A stretch of 64,000 nt of DNA from Paludibacteraceae bacterium (GCA_017937025.1 JAGBEJ010000002.1:1-64000), one strand, 5' to 3'; counted from the stretch's first letter, positions 35,794-44,377 are shown. Translations and numbers: made by a program. The notes: generated from the sequence alone by a model not told the origin.

Positions 35794-35821
35794 GTAGAGG
35801 CGAATAATCATTCGCCCCTAC
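35794..35821. repeat. REP-like palindrome
   Basis: GTAGAGGCGAAT (35794-35805), 4-nt loop, ATTCGCCCCTAC (35810-35821); one mismatch in 12 bp. Palindromes of this GTAGGGGCGAAT type are scattered in many bacterial genomes. It sits in a 418-bp gap between the DUF3127 promoter and the outer-membrane protein gene. Confidence 0.65.
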
Positions 35822-35898
35822 AAAACGCACAAAATCAATCATTCCGTACAGACCTCACGCGCTCCGTCTTTACTACGCACACAAAGAATGAAAAAAAC

Positions 35899-35935
35899 GG
35901 TGCATCGGCACTTCGGCTACGCTCAATGACCGAAT
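35899..35935. repeat. Second intergenic repeat-like segment
   Basis: TCGGCACTTCGGCTACGCTCAATGACCGA reads like the CTTCGGCTACGCTCA intergenic motif common in Bacteroidales. TCGG at its left and CCGA at its right are complementary. Only one copy is in this window, so repeat status rests on recollection. Confidence 0.4.
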
Positions 35936-35952
35936 GCTCTACCACAAACAAA

Positions 35953-35978
35953 AGAATCCGCCATCTCTGGCGGATTCT
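35953..35978 (-). terminator. Probable terminator of the outer-membrane protein gene
   Basis: AGAATCCGCCA (35953-35963) pairs perfectly with TGGCGGATTCT (35968-35978). On the minus strand a T-rich stretch follows. It lies 42 bp past the stop at 36021. Confidence 0.65.
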
Positions 35979-36020
35979 CAAAACCATACTTTTTATCCCA
36001 AACGGCGCGAACCGAGTGAA

Positions 36021-36863
36021 TTATTCAACATTGATATTCAGTCCTATCTTCACTCCTGCCGACAGAGTATTGACAGAACCTCTGCCGTCTGTACCCAATA
36101 TTCCTCTGTAAACGCCCTTTTCTTTGTCACCACCGATGTCAATGAATCCGAAGTTGGCATAACCGCCCATATAAAGTCCAAGCATGTCAGTCAGCTTATA
36201 TGTCGCGCCCAAGTCCACAAAAAGTCCAACATTAAAGGCACTGAAATCAACATCCGACTCACCGTCTGCATTCTTTGACAGTAAGCCGTGCTGTGGCAAA
36301 TTCTTGTATTCCACTCCTGTCGCATCGTAATAGGCTGTTGTCTCTATCGTTCCATCGGTATATTCATATTTTCCGGACACAGGAAAACCGAACTTGAATC
36401 CTCCGCCGCACTGGAACGCCCAGCCCTTTTTGTCTGCGGTCTTGTAATATGCCCCTATCGGCACTTCTATCTGATACATGCCCTGCTTTTCCTTCACTCC
36501 GTTGTAGTATGTCCTCATCTCGTAGTTCATGCTGTTCTCGGAGTCATACATCGCCATTGCGTCCATCTTGGTGTACTTGGATTGCGCCGTGTAGTACGCC
36601 ACACCGATGCCAGCCCCGATTCCTACTCCGTTCTTGAAAAAATACTTGTAACCCACCTCGGCATTCCATCCAGCCCCGGGTGTCTGGTCGCCGTTCGCTG
36701 GATTGTACTGCAGGCTCTGCAGTCCGCCGCCTGCCGCGATGTCTATCCTTGAATACCCTTTTCTTTTTGTCTGCGTAGTATCCGCGTTCTCACCTGACAC
36801 ATTCTGCCCTGCCGCGTTCAATGCGGCTACAGCCATCATGACTGCTACTATTATCTTCTTCAT
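36021..36863 (-). CDS. Outer-membrane beta-barrel protein
   Basis: 280 residues with signal peptide (KKIIVAVMMAVAALNAAGQ). The mature part alternates hydrophobic and polar residues with Gly and aromatic girdles (GVGIGAGIGVAYYTA; MLGLYMGGYANFGFIDIGG), typical of PorT-like/outer-membrane-protein barrels of 8-10 strands. No specific ligand can be named. It lies 20 bp downstream of the BspA-like gene on the same strand. Confidence 0.75.
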   Translation of the reverse strand: MKKIIVAVMMAVAALNAAGQNVSGENADTTQTKRKGYSRIDIAAGGGLQSLQYNPANGDQTPGAGWNAEVGYKYFFKNGVGIGAGIGVAYYTAQSKYTKMDAMAMYDSENSMNYEMRTYYNGVKEKQGMYQIEVPIGAYYKTADKKGWAFQCGGGFKFGFPVSGKYEYTDGTIETTAYYDATGVEYKNLPQHGLLSKNADGESDVDFSAFNVGLFVDLGATYKLTDMLGLYMGGYANFGFIDIGGDKEKGVYRGILGTDGRGSVNTLSAGVKIGLNINVE

Positions 36864-36883
36864 TTCTTATAAATGTTTATTTA

Positions 36884-39800
36884 TTACTTCTTTATCAATC
36901 TCGCAGTGTCGTCGCCTGCAATCACTGTATATGCGCCAGCCGTCATTCCGCTTGTCACGACTGTAGCTCTGCCGTCTGTTGCTGCCTTGGTCTTCTTCAC
37001 CAGCACGCCATTCATGTCAACTATTCTTATCTCGCTTCCTTCCTCAAAATCTCCCTCTATCGTCACATTGTCTGTCGCTGGATTTGGATAAACCCTCAAT
37101 GCCGCAGAACTTCTCTTCTCGCTCATTGTCACGGTGTTTGAACAAACTTTGCTGCCGTCTCTCTTTGTCACCTGGAGCGTGTATTCGCCGGTCAGTCCTC
37201 CTGCCTCGCTCACATACGCCTTGTTGCTGACAAATTCGCCGTTTCTGTACCATTCATACTGTATGAACTCCTTGTTCGGGTCAACAACGGTAAGCACATC
37301 GCCCCACATCTTCTTCACTATGTTCTGTCTTGGAGCGTCCACAACTGTCTCTTCTGACTCTTCGTAAATCTGTCCTTCGAATGCCACTGTCACAACTCTT
37401 TTCTTAGAGCCCTTCTCGTGGCATGTTGCAGCCTGTTCTACCACAACCGGCTTTGCCTCCACAGACTTGGTTTTGCCGTCTTCTGGGCAGTAGAAATACA
37501 CAGTGACCTTTGTACTGTCCTCGTTCCACTCCAGCGCATTCAGCTTCCATGTTCTTTCGTATGCCTCAAACTCGGCTTTCAGGTTCATTCCGTTGGTTAT
37601 AGTCACGGTTCTTGGGTTCTCGGTGTTGCCGTCGCTCCACTGTTTGAACTTGTAGCCATCCTTTGGTGTTGCGGTCAGTGTTACGGTCTTGCCGATGCCG
37701 GCCTCGCCGTCCACGCTCACGCTGCCTCCGTCTGGGTCAGCCGCGCCTATAGTGTAGCTTCCGGTTGGCGTTGACGGAGTCACGGCACTCTCGTCTTTTG
37801 CAAACTCTGCGACAAAAGCGCTGTCCTTCTTCACCTTTATCGTGCGGATTACAGCTGTGTTGCCGTCGTTCCATTTCACGAACTTGTAGCCGTTGTTTGC
37901 CGATGCCATTATGAACGCAGTGCTGCCGTATTCGTACTCTCCGCTGCCACTTGCACTTCCATAACTAACATTATTTGGAACCACATTTATTGTAAACACC
38001 AATATCTCAAACTCAGCCTTCAGGTTCATTCCGTCGGTTATAGTCACGGTTCTTGGGTTCTCGGTGTTGCCGTCGCTCCACTGTTTGAATCTGTAGCCAT
38101 CCTTTGGCGTTGCGGTCAGTGTTACAGTCTTGCCGATGCCGGCCTCGCCGTCCACACTCACGCTGCCTCCGTCTGGGTCTGCCGCGCCTATCGTGTAGCT
38201 TCCGGTTGGCGTTGGTGGAGTCACGGCACTCTCGTCTTCGGCGAACTCTGCAACGAAAGAATAATCAGATTTGACTTTTAAAGTCCTTATTGATTCCGTA
38301 TTTCCATCATTCCATTTTGAGAATTTGTAACCAGAAATAGGAGATGCGATTAAAATTGCTAGCTCTCCATATTCGTAATCTCCACTTCCGCTAACATTAC
38401 CATAAGCATCATTATTTGAAGAAACAACAATTGTAAATATTTCAGATTCAAATATTGCCCTCAGATTCATATTCTCCTCAATTGTTACAACTCGTGGATT
38501 TTCTGTATTTCCATCATTCCATCTCGAAAACTTATAACCTTCAGCAGGAACTGCAGTAATTGTCACAGTTTTCCCAATTCCAGACTCTCCGTCTATACTT
38601 ACTGTGCCTTTTGAAACATTCAAAGATTGAATTGTATAGCTACCATCATTCTCAGATACAGAATTATCATCTATAGCAAATTCAGCAATGAAAGCGCTAT
38701 CTTGTTTTACGTTTATAGAACGCCATAGAGCCGTATTGCCATCATTCCAAGCCACAAATTTATATCCGGTGTTCGCTGTAGCTGTTATAAATGCTGTCGT
38801 ACCATATTCGTAGTTTCCATTTCCATATGCAGTACCGTAAGTGTTATTATTTGCTGAAACTGTTATGTTATATACTATCGGCTCATATACAGCTCTAATA
38901 TCAAGACCGTCTTCTATTGTAATTGTTCGAGGATTATCAGTATTTCCATCGCTCCATCTAACAAACTCATATCCTGGACTAGGATTTGGAGTAACTATAA
39001 CTGTACTGCCAATTTCCTGCTCTCCTTCTATTTTCACATTGCCTTCAGTTTTGTCTTCCGAATCAATTGTAAAGTAATTCTCGGAGCAATTTTCATCAAT
39101 TACATAACTATCAATGAATCGTGGCTTATAAAGTTTTTCACTTCCACATGGACAAATAATAGTAGTTATCGTTGGAAATGTTGAAGAGCATTTCCCAAAA
39201 ACGCCAACATCCTCTGTACATTCAACCACATATTCCGAATGATAACGATAAATATCTTCATAATAATGAACACTCCCCTTTACATAGCTTGGAGAGATTG
39301 GAGGATATTTGTCTTTAAATTCAATTGAATACAAATTGTCGCAACCGTCAAACGCATGATGACATATTTTTTTCTTTCCCTTTCCAACTATTACCGTTTC
39401 AAGGCTAGTACAACCACTAAAAGAATAAGCACCTAAACCTAATACACTACTTGGAATATTTACATTCTTCATGCTAGTACATCCAGAAAAAGAACGATAT
39501 CCAATCGCAGTAATATTATCTGGAATATCTACATTTTTCAAAGAAACACATGACATAAAAGTACTATCACCAATCGCAGATAATGTTTTAGGAATATTTA
39601 TATCTTCCAATTTTATACAGTATTGAAAAGCACCATTTCCTATGCTGGTTACTCCATCAGGAATAGTTACGCTTGTCAGTCCGTCGCAACCTAAGAATGC
39701 ATAACTTCCAATGCTTGTCACACCATTCGGAATGGTGACGCTTGTCAGTCCATCGCAACCTGAGAATGCATAACTTCCTATACTATCCATTTCTTTGCTT

Positions 39801-40750
39801 AAAAATACCAAACTAGAAAGATTTATACAGCCTCTAAATAAACCAGCTGGTAAACATTTTACATCCTCACCTATTTCAACATTGGAAATTTTTGATTCTA
39901 CAGAAACACATGTATCTCGAATATAAAACGGACTATAATAACCAGATAGATTTATATATCTCGTCGTACTTTCACATTTATAGCTATAACCAGATGGGTT
40001 ATCTACTATACAATTTACAGCATTCCATTTTACGTTTACTAATTCAGTACAATTAGTGAAAGCATCATGCTCAATTTTTGTTACTCCTTTATTTATTGTG
40101 ATACTTGTCAATTTTTTCATTCCATAACACAAATAAGCAGGAATTATTTCTACATTATCTCCAAACTCAAAGTTCTTTATTGACGAAAGCGAGCTACTAA
40201 ATGGAGATGATGAGAAATTTGAACATTTCTTTGACATCCACTTTACTTCAGTAATCTTTGAGCAACGAGAAAAAGCAGAACCACTTATGTCAGTTACACC
40301 ATTTCCTATTGTCACACTTGTCAAACCACTGCAACCATAGAACGCAGAATTTCCTATGCTGGTAACTGCATCTGGTATTATCACACTCGTCAAACCACTA
40401 CAATATTCAAACGCATTGTTTCCTATGCTGGTAACTGCATCTGGTATTGTCACACTTGTCAAGCCGCTGCAACCATAGAACGCATAATTTCCTATGCTGG
40501 TAACTCCATCACCTATAATTACATTTTTTATAGACGAGATATAACTTTTCCATGGCATATTTAAAGATTGCGAATTAGAAGATATTTTTATCCATTCATA
40601 ATTTGACATATCGCCAGTTCCGGAGATTGTCAGGGTATTATCAGCCGTTGTGTACACCCAAGTAAGATTCGCTCCGCAAGTTCCGCTTGCGTCTGCTTTA
40701 GCCAACAGACATGTCGTAACTAAAGCAAGAAAAACTAATAATTTTCTCAT
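36884..40750 (-). CDS. BspA-like leucine-rich-repeat surface protein with T9SS sorting domain
   Basis: 1288 residues from ATG 40750, chosen because it gives signal peptide MRKLLVFLALVTTCLLAKA. Residues 70-500: BspA/LRR_5 units such as CSGLTSVTIPDAVTSIGNNAF. Residues about 580-1080: seven InlB-B-like repeats ending in W(S/N)DGNT, which alternate between a type with GNT-x-NPR and a type with YEYG before and VKxDSxF after. After a further beta domain, the end is a type A T9SS sorting domain (VYPNPATDNVTIEG, VDMNGVLVKKTKA, AGAYTVIAGDDTARLIKK). It should be exported by T9SS and bound to the surface; LRR regions may bind host or food proteins. The last AB repeat pair is nearly identical in DNA to the pair before it. 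Confidence 0.92.
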   Translation of the reverse strand: MRKLLVFLALVTTCLLAKADASGTCGANLTWVYTTADNTLTISGTGDMSNYEWIKISSNSQSLNMPWKSYISSIKNVIIGDGVTSIGNYAFYGCSGLTSVTIPDAVTSIGNNAFEYCSGLTSVIIPDAVTSIGNSAFYGCSGLTSVTIGNGVTDISGSAFSRCSKITEVKWMSKKCSNFSSSPFSSSLSSIKNFEFGDNVEIIPAYLCYGMKKLTSITINKGVTKIEHDAFTNCTELVNVKWNAVNCIVDNPSGYSYKCESTTRYINLSGYYSPFYIRDTCVSVESKISNVEIGEDVKCLPAGLFRGCINLSSLVFLSKEMDSIGSYAFSGCDGLTSVTIPNGVTSIGSYAFLGCDGLTSVTIPDGVTSIGNGAFQYCIKLEDINIPKTLSAIGDSTFMSCVSLKNVDIPDNITAIGYRSFSGCTSMKNVNIPSSVLGLGAYSFSGCTSLETVIVGKGKKKICHHAFDGCDNLYSIEFKDKYPPISPSYVKGSVHYYEDIYRYHSEYVVECTEDVGVFGKCSSTFPTITTIICPCGSEKLYKPRFIDSYVIDENCSENYFTIDSEDKTEGNVKIEGEQEIGSTVIVTPNPSPGYEFVRWSDGNTDNPRTITIEDGLDIRAVYEPIVYNITVSANNNTYGTAYGNGNYEYGTTAFITATANTGYKFVAWNDGNTALWRSINVKQDSAFIAEFAIDDNSVSENDGSYTIQSLNVSKGTVSIDGESGIGKTVTITAVPAEGYKFSRWNDGNTENPRVVTIEENMNLRAIFESEIFTIVVSSNNDAYGNVSGSGDYEYGELAILIASPISGYKFSKWNDGNTESIRTLKVKSDYSFVAEFAEDESAVTPPTPTGSYTIGAADPDGGSVSVDGEAGIGKTVTLTATPKDGYRFKQWSDGNTENPRTVTITDGMNLKAEFEILVFTINVVPNNVSYGSASGSGEYEYGSTAFIMASANNGYKFVKWNDGNTAVIRTIKVKKDSAFVAEFAKDESAVTPSTPTGSYTIGAADPDGGSVSVDGEAGIGKTVTLTATPKDGYKFKQWSDGNTENPRTVTITNGMNLKAEFEAYERTWKLNALEWNEDSTKVTVYFYCPEDGKTKSVEAKPVVVEQAATCHEKGSKKRVVTVAFEGQIYEESEETVVDAPRQNIVKKMWGDVLTVVDPNKEFIQYEWYRNGEFVSNKAYVSEAGGLTGEYTLQVTKRDGSKVCSNTVTMSEKRSSAALRVYPNPATDNVTIEGDFEEGSEIRIVDMNGVLVKKTKAATDGRATVVTSGMTAGAYTVIAGDDTARLIKK
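37560..38250 (-). repeat. Recent in-gene tandem duplication
   Basis: About 230 bp at 37563-37795 and 38008-38250 differ at only about a dozen positions; the segment between them is the alternating second repeat type. It codes for GSYTIGAADPDGGSVSVDG and following residues in both. Confidence 0.8.
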
Positions 40751-40786
40751 ACTATTTTGATTTTTAAGTTGTTCACTAATGGACAT

Positions 40787-40811
40787 AAAAAAAGTGGACT
40801 TTAATGTCTAC
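40787..40811 (-). terminator. Terminator in the leader of the BspA-like gene
   Basis: On the minus strand GTAGAC, loop ATTAAA, GTCCAC (five pairs with one mismatch) is followed by T7. It lies 37 bp before the start codon at 40750, so transcripts from the upstream promoter may end here. Confidence 0.55.
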
Positions 40812-40935
40812 GCATCTCTGAGGTATTGGGGATAACCCATGCTGCAGTAAACAAGTAAAGCCCACATCTAACCGACGTGAGCATCAACTTTTACTCTTTG
40901 CAGCATTCTTCAAATTCCCCAATTTTCAGAGATGC
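40812..40935 (-). ncRNA. Structured leader RNA or small RNA upstream of the BspA-like gene
   Basis: A nested rod of stems: 40812-40821/40926-40935 (10 bp, perfect), 40825-40832/40916-40923 (8 bp, perfect), an internal loop, 40840-40846/40899-40905 (7 bp, perfect), 40855-40860/40888-40894 (6 bp with one bulged base) and an apical hairpin 40863-40868/40874-40879. The apical stem is complete only on the minus strand, where one pair is G.U. The element is followed directly by a terminator. It could be an attenuating leader, an independent small RNA, or a 6S-like rod. Confidence 0.65.
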
Positions 40936-41030
40936 AAGAATATAAGCTAACGCTTTATATTTTCTTATGTCTTAAGTATTTACTAAAGTTTCTGTTTCTT
41001 GTATTTTCTGTTTTTGTGTTAATACTATTG

Positions 41031-41059
41031 CAAATATAATTATTGACGTGTAAAATCAA
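41031..41059 (-). promoter_or_regulatory. Promoter of the leader RNA / BspA-like gene
   Basis: On the minus strand TTG (41059-41057), 18-bp spacer, TATATTTG (41038-41031). The predicted start near 41024 gives a leader of about 275 nt. Confidence 0.65.
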
Positions 41060-41148
41060 AAAAAGATTATCCAAATTATACACGGTGGATTTTCTTTGCC
41101 GTTGCGCCAAGAATTAAGTATGTTTGCGGCGCACGAAAAGAGACGATT

Positions 41149-41559
41149 ATGACAAGACAGATTGAATTTCAACTGGAAGCCAAAGGCAGAGGTTTCCACC
41201 TGATAACAAGCGAGATACTGCGCCACCTGCCGCAGCTGCCAGAGGCTGGGCTGCTGAACCTGTTTGTGAAGCACACGAGCTGCGCCCTGACCATAAACGA
41301 GAACGCCGACCCCGATGTGAGAACAGACATGGAGAAGATTTTCAACCGCCTCGTTCCTGAGAACCAGCCGTACTACAACCACGTGCTCGAAGGCTCGGAC
41401 GACATGCCTGCCCACGCCAAAAGCACACTGACAGGAACATCCATAACGATACCCATAACCAACGGAAGATTGAACTTGGGCGTGTGGCAAGGAATTTACC
41501 TATGCGAATACCGCAACTTTGCAGACAAAAGAATGGTCGTCGCTACGGTTGTCAGTTGA
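41149..41559 (+). CDS. YjbQ-family protein (UPF0047)
   Basis: 136 residues, the whole family length. Signature residues: NLFVKHTSCALTINENADPDVRTDM with the conserved His, Cys, and acidic pair, NHVLEGSDDMPAHAKSTLTG with two His, and LGVWQGIYLCEYR. Members form trimers that bind metal; weak thiamine-phosphate synthase activity has been reported, true role unsettled. Monocistronic, convergent with nadD. Confidence 0.93.
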   Translation: MTRQIEFQLEAKGRGFHLITSEILRHLPQLPEAGLLNLFVKHTSCALTINENADPDVRTDMEKIFNRLVPENQPYYNHVLEGSDDMPAHAKSTLTGTSITIPITNGRLNLGVWQGIYLCEYRNFADKRMVVATVVS

Positions 41560-41574
41560 AAACGCTGATTTTCG

Positions 41575-42165
41575 CTACAAGTACAGTTTTTTGTCTTTTA
41601 TATACTCCTCTACTTCCGGATTCACCAATCCGGACACGCTCTCGCCCGACGAGATGCGGCGGCGTATTTCCGTAGAGGAAACGTCGTGCAGCGGCGCGCC
41701 CTTCAGCACATTCACTTTGGGATATTTCCGCACAAGGGCATCCATGTCCACCCCCGGACGAGGATAGACCATCATGTCGTAATCCGCCATGATTATGTCG
41801 CAGTCCTTCCACCGCTCAAACAAAGCCAAATTGTCGGCACCTATTATAAGGCTGAAATCCGTTTCCGGATATTTCGCGTCCAAGGCGCGCAGGGTGTTTA
41901 TGGTGTAGTTGGGCAGCGGAAGCGAGAACTCGATGTCCGAGGCACGCAGGTGCTCGTAATCCCCCAGCGCAAGGCGAACCATGTCCAGCCTCTGCTCATT
42001 GGGCGCGAGCGTGTCGGCTATCGTGCGCTTCAAAGGATTGAGCGGACTGACCACGAGCCACACCTCGTCCAAGTCGCTGTTTCGGGCTATGTAGTCAGCA
42101 AGAGCGACATGTCCGTTATGCACAGGGTTGAACGAACCGCAAAATATGCCAACTTTCTTATTCAC
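41575..42165 (-). CDS. nadD: Nicotinate-nucleotide adenylyltransferase
   Basis: 196 residues. GIFCGSFNPVHNGHVALAD is the nucleotidyltransferase HxGH loop; PLNPLKR, IIGADNLALFERWKD and the SSTEIRRRI phosphate motif are typical NadD. It joins ATP and nicotinate mononucleotide on the way to NAD. It lies 25 bp after prmA on the same strand. Confidence 0.94.
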   Translation of the reverse strand: MNKKVGIFCGSFNPVHNGHVALADYIARNSDLDEVWLVVSPLNPLKRTIADTLAPNEQRLDMVRLALGDYEHLRASDIEFSLPLPNYTINTLRALDAKYPETDFSLIIGADNLALFERWKDCDIIMADYDMMVYPRPGVDMDALVRKYPKVNVLKGAPLHDVSSTEIRRRISSGESVSGLVNPEVEEYIKDKKLYL

Positions 42166-42190
42166 AAGAATATATAATTAAAGTACAAGA

Positions 42191-43030
42191 TTAACGCTTT
42201 ATTAATTTTAGTGCGCGCCACTCGCCGTTTTCCTTCACCTCGACAAGCGAAAGTCCATGCTTGGCGGCGCACTCCGTCAGAACATCGACATCGCCTTCCA
42301 GAAAGCCGCTGAGAAACAGCATTCCGCCCTTCTTCAGGCTCGAAGCGTAAGCCTCCATGCCGCCGAGAAGAATATTGCGGTTGATGTTAGCAAGGACTAT
42401 GTCGAAATCATTATCAGTCAGAAGATTATCGCTGCCGAGAGCGACAGAAATATTGTCGCATCCGTTCAGCTTCACATTGTCGATGGCGTTTCGGTACGCC
42501 CATTCGTCAATATCCACCGCCAGCACGCTGTCCGCTCCCCTTTTGCTCGCCAGGATGCTCAGCACAGCCGTTCCGCAGCCCACGTCAGCCACTTTCCTGC
42601 CCTTCACCTCGTTCTCAAGAAGGAACGACAGCATCATGCACGTCGTGGCGTGATGCCCCGTGCCGAACGACATCCTCGGGTCGATGACAATGTCATGCTC
42701 CGGCTCGCCGCAGTCCTGTCCAGGCGCATGAATCAGCACTTTGCCGTCCACATTTATCGGCGTGAAGTTCTCGCTCTCCCAAGTCTCGTTCCAGTCCCGG
42801 TCCTTTATCAGCTCTTCGCTGTAGTCAATCTTCAGTCCGTCCATAGGCAAGCGCTCTGCCAGAGAGTCCACGCTCGCCTTGTCGTATAAATTCACAGGGC
42901 AGAAGGCATGATGCTCGCCGCCCTCATTGTCAAAAGATTCAAAACCGTCGTCAGCAAGCAGCGCAAATATCGTGTCAAATACAAAATCTTCGTCTATATT
43001 TGCTTTTAGAGTTATTTTTACGTAATCCAT
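42191..43030 (-). CDS. prmA: Ribosomal protein L11 methyltransferase
   Basis: 279 residues from ATG 43030; the in-frame ATG at 43051 adds seven residues without support. N-terminal ferredoxin-like substrate domain, linker with NFTPINVDGKVLIHAPGQ, then the SAM domain: DPRMSFGTGHHATTCMML, VADVGCGTAVLSILASK (motif I) and ANINRNIL (motif IV). It trimethylates L11. Confidence 0.93.
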   Translation of the reverse strand: MDYVKITLKANIDEDFVFDTIFALLADDGFESFDNEGGEHHAFCPVNLYDKASVDSLAERLPMDGLKIDYSEELIKDRDWNETWESENFTPINVDGKVLIHAPGQDCGEPEHDIVIDPRMSFGTGHHATTCMMLSFLLENEVKGRKVADVGCGTAVLSILASKRGADSVLAVDIDEWAYRNAIDNVKLNGCDNISVALGSDNLLTDNDFDIVLANINRNILLGGMEAYASSLKKGGMLFLSGFLEGDVDVLTECAAKHGLSLVEVKENGEWRALKLIKR

Positions 43031-43071
43031 CTTTTCTGAATTGATAAACAAAGCGAAATGCGCTTAGAATG

Positions 43072-43079
43072 CAAAGATA
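43072..43079 (-). promoter_or_regulatory. -7 box of the prmA-nadD unit
   Basis: TATCTTTG on the minus strand, 41 bp before ATG 43030. Confidence 0.5.
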
Positions 43080-43109
43080 GGTATAATATTACTTGAACGT
43101 TTTTTAAGA

Positions 43110-43126
43110 TTGGCATAACAATTGCA
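43110..43126 (+). promoter_or_regulatory. Sigma-54-type promoter
   Basis: TTGGCA at 43110-43115 and TTGCA at 43122-43126 match the -24/-12 consensus with GG and GC 12 bp apart. The expected start is near 43137, giving a leader of about 50 nt before ATG 43190. A strong Shine-Dalgarno-like AGGAGGA is at 43176-43182. Confidence 0.6.
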
Positions 43127-43189
43127 TATACGCCATCAGATGATTATGTTTTAATGAGTATAACAAATAAAATATAGGAGGAACATACC

Positions 43190-44377
43190 ATGAAAAAGAC
43201 CACTTTAGCTCTCTTCGCCTGTGTTGCCCCACTCTTTGCCTATGCGCAGATAGACGATATTTACTACAACTCATCCGACGCAAAAAAGGAGAAGGAGGCA
43301 GCCGCTCTGCAAGAGCACAGAAGGGCTGTAGCGAAAAAAGCAGCACAGCCAAAGGAGGAGACTGAAATCACAGGAGTCTCGGGAGACACTGTGTTTTACG
43401 CAAAAATACAGCGTGACGCCAGCGGAAACACAACCTCGTATCAGGAGGGCTTCTACATAGACGCCAACACCGCGGCAGCCTACAGCCAGCACGACGCGAG
43501 TTTCTACACTCCTGAGGATGACGATGACTACACTTACTCCGGCCGAATCAAGAAGTACCACAACAACGCCATCGTGATAGACGACGACAGCGACGACCTG
43601 GCTTACTTCACGCTCGGTCTTGGATTAGGCTGGACAGGATGGTCGCTCTACCGCCCATACAACTACTGGGGATGGAGCTGGGGCTACTACAGACCTTGGC
43701 ATTCTTGGTACTCGTGGGATTATTACTACGGCTGGCACAGACCATACTATTATGGCTACTACAGCTGGTACAGACCTTATTACCACTACTACGGCTGGCA
43801 CAGACCTTACCATTATTACGGATACCACCACAGACCTTACCACTACAGAAGCCACTTCAGCGAAAGAGGCCGCAGGGATTTCCGCACAAGAGGCGTGACT
43901 TCATACAGAGGTTCTGGAACAACCAACAGAAATGGTTCTTCGTACAGAAATTCGGGAAGCAACGGCTCGTCGTATAGAACTGGAAGCGGAACGTCATACA
44001 GAAACTCTGGAAACGGAACATCATACAGAAACTCTGGAAATAGCGGTTCATCTTACAGAAGCTCTGGAACGACCAACAGAAATGGCTCGTCATACAGAAA
44101 TTCTGGCAACAGCGGATCTTCATACAGAAGTTCGGGCAACAGCGGATCTTCATACAGAGGCTCAAGCGGAAACTCTTCATATAGAAGCTCAGGAGGTTCA
44201 TCTTACAGAAGTTCTGATGGTTCATCTTATAGAAGTTCTGGTGGTTCATCTTACAGAAGTTCTGGTGGTGGATCTTCATACAGAAGCTCTGGAGGCGGAT
44301 CATCTTACAGAAGCTCGGGAGGCAGCAGCGGCAGAAGCTCTGGTGGAGGTTCACGAGGCGGAGGAGGCAGAAGATAA
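43190..44377 (+). CDS. Secreted Tyr/His/Trp-rich protein with SSYRSSG repeats
   Basis: 395 residues. Signal peptide (KKTTLALFACVAPLFAYAQ), a charged N-terminal region, an acidic strand region ending near 145, then a low-complexity stretch with RPYYYGYYSWYRPYYHYYGWHRP (about 165-225) and a long tail of SSYRSSG-, NRNGSSYRNSG- and finally RSSGGGSRGGGGRR-type repeats. No enzyme motif. The aromatic and Arg/Ser repeats resemble adhesive or matrix proteins; this is only an impression. The gene is set apart by its sigma-54-like promoter. Confidence 0.75.
   Translation: MKKTTLALFACVAPLFAYAQIDDIYYNSSDAKKEKEAAALQEHRRAVAKKAAQPKEETEITGVSGDTVFYAKIQRDASGNTTSYQEGFYIDANTAAAYSQHDASFYTPEDDDDYTYSGRIKKYHNNAIVIDDDSDDLAYFTLGLGLGWTGWSLYRPYNYWGWSWGYYRPWHSWYSWDYYYGWHRPYYYGYYSWYRPYYHYYGWHRPYHYYGYHHRPYHYRSHFSERGRRDFRTRGVTSYRGSGTTNRNGSSYRNSGSNGSSYRTGSGTSYRNSGNGTSYRNSGNSGSSYRSSGTTNRNGSSYRNSGNSGSSYRSSGNSGSSYRGSSGNSSYRSSGGSSYRSSDGSSYRSSGGSSYRSSGGGSSYRSSGGGSSYRSSGGSSGRSSGGGSRGGGGRR
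43905..44375 (+). repeat. Tandem repeat region coding (N/S)GSSYR(S/N)SG
   Basis: About 20 degenerate copies of a 21-27-nt unit with core TCATACAGAAGYTCTGG. Because the unit length is a multiple of three, the other frames stay open too; those frames are not genes. Confidence 0.85.

Noticed and set aside
36884-40750. CRISPR-like regular repeats in the BspA-like gene
   Set aside because: Repeats are in frame, diverge as protein repeats do, and have no constant repeat with unique spacers; no cas genes are present.
40812-40935. MITE or insertion element with terminal inverted repeats
   Set aside because: Ends are perfect 10-bp inverted repeats, but no target-site duplication is visible and the nested internal stems with a G.U pair fit an RNA better. 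Not fully excluded.
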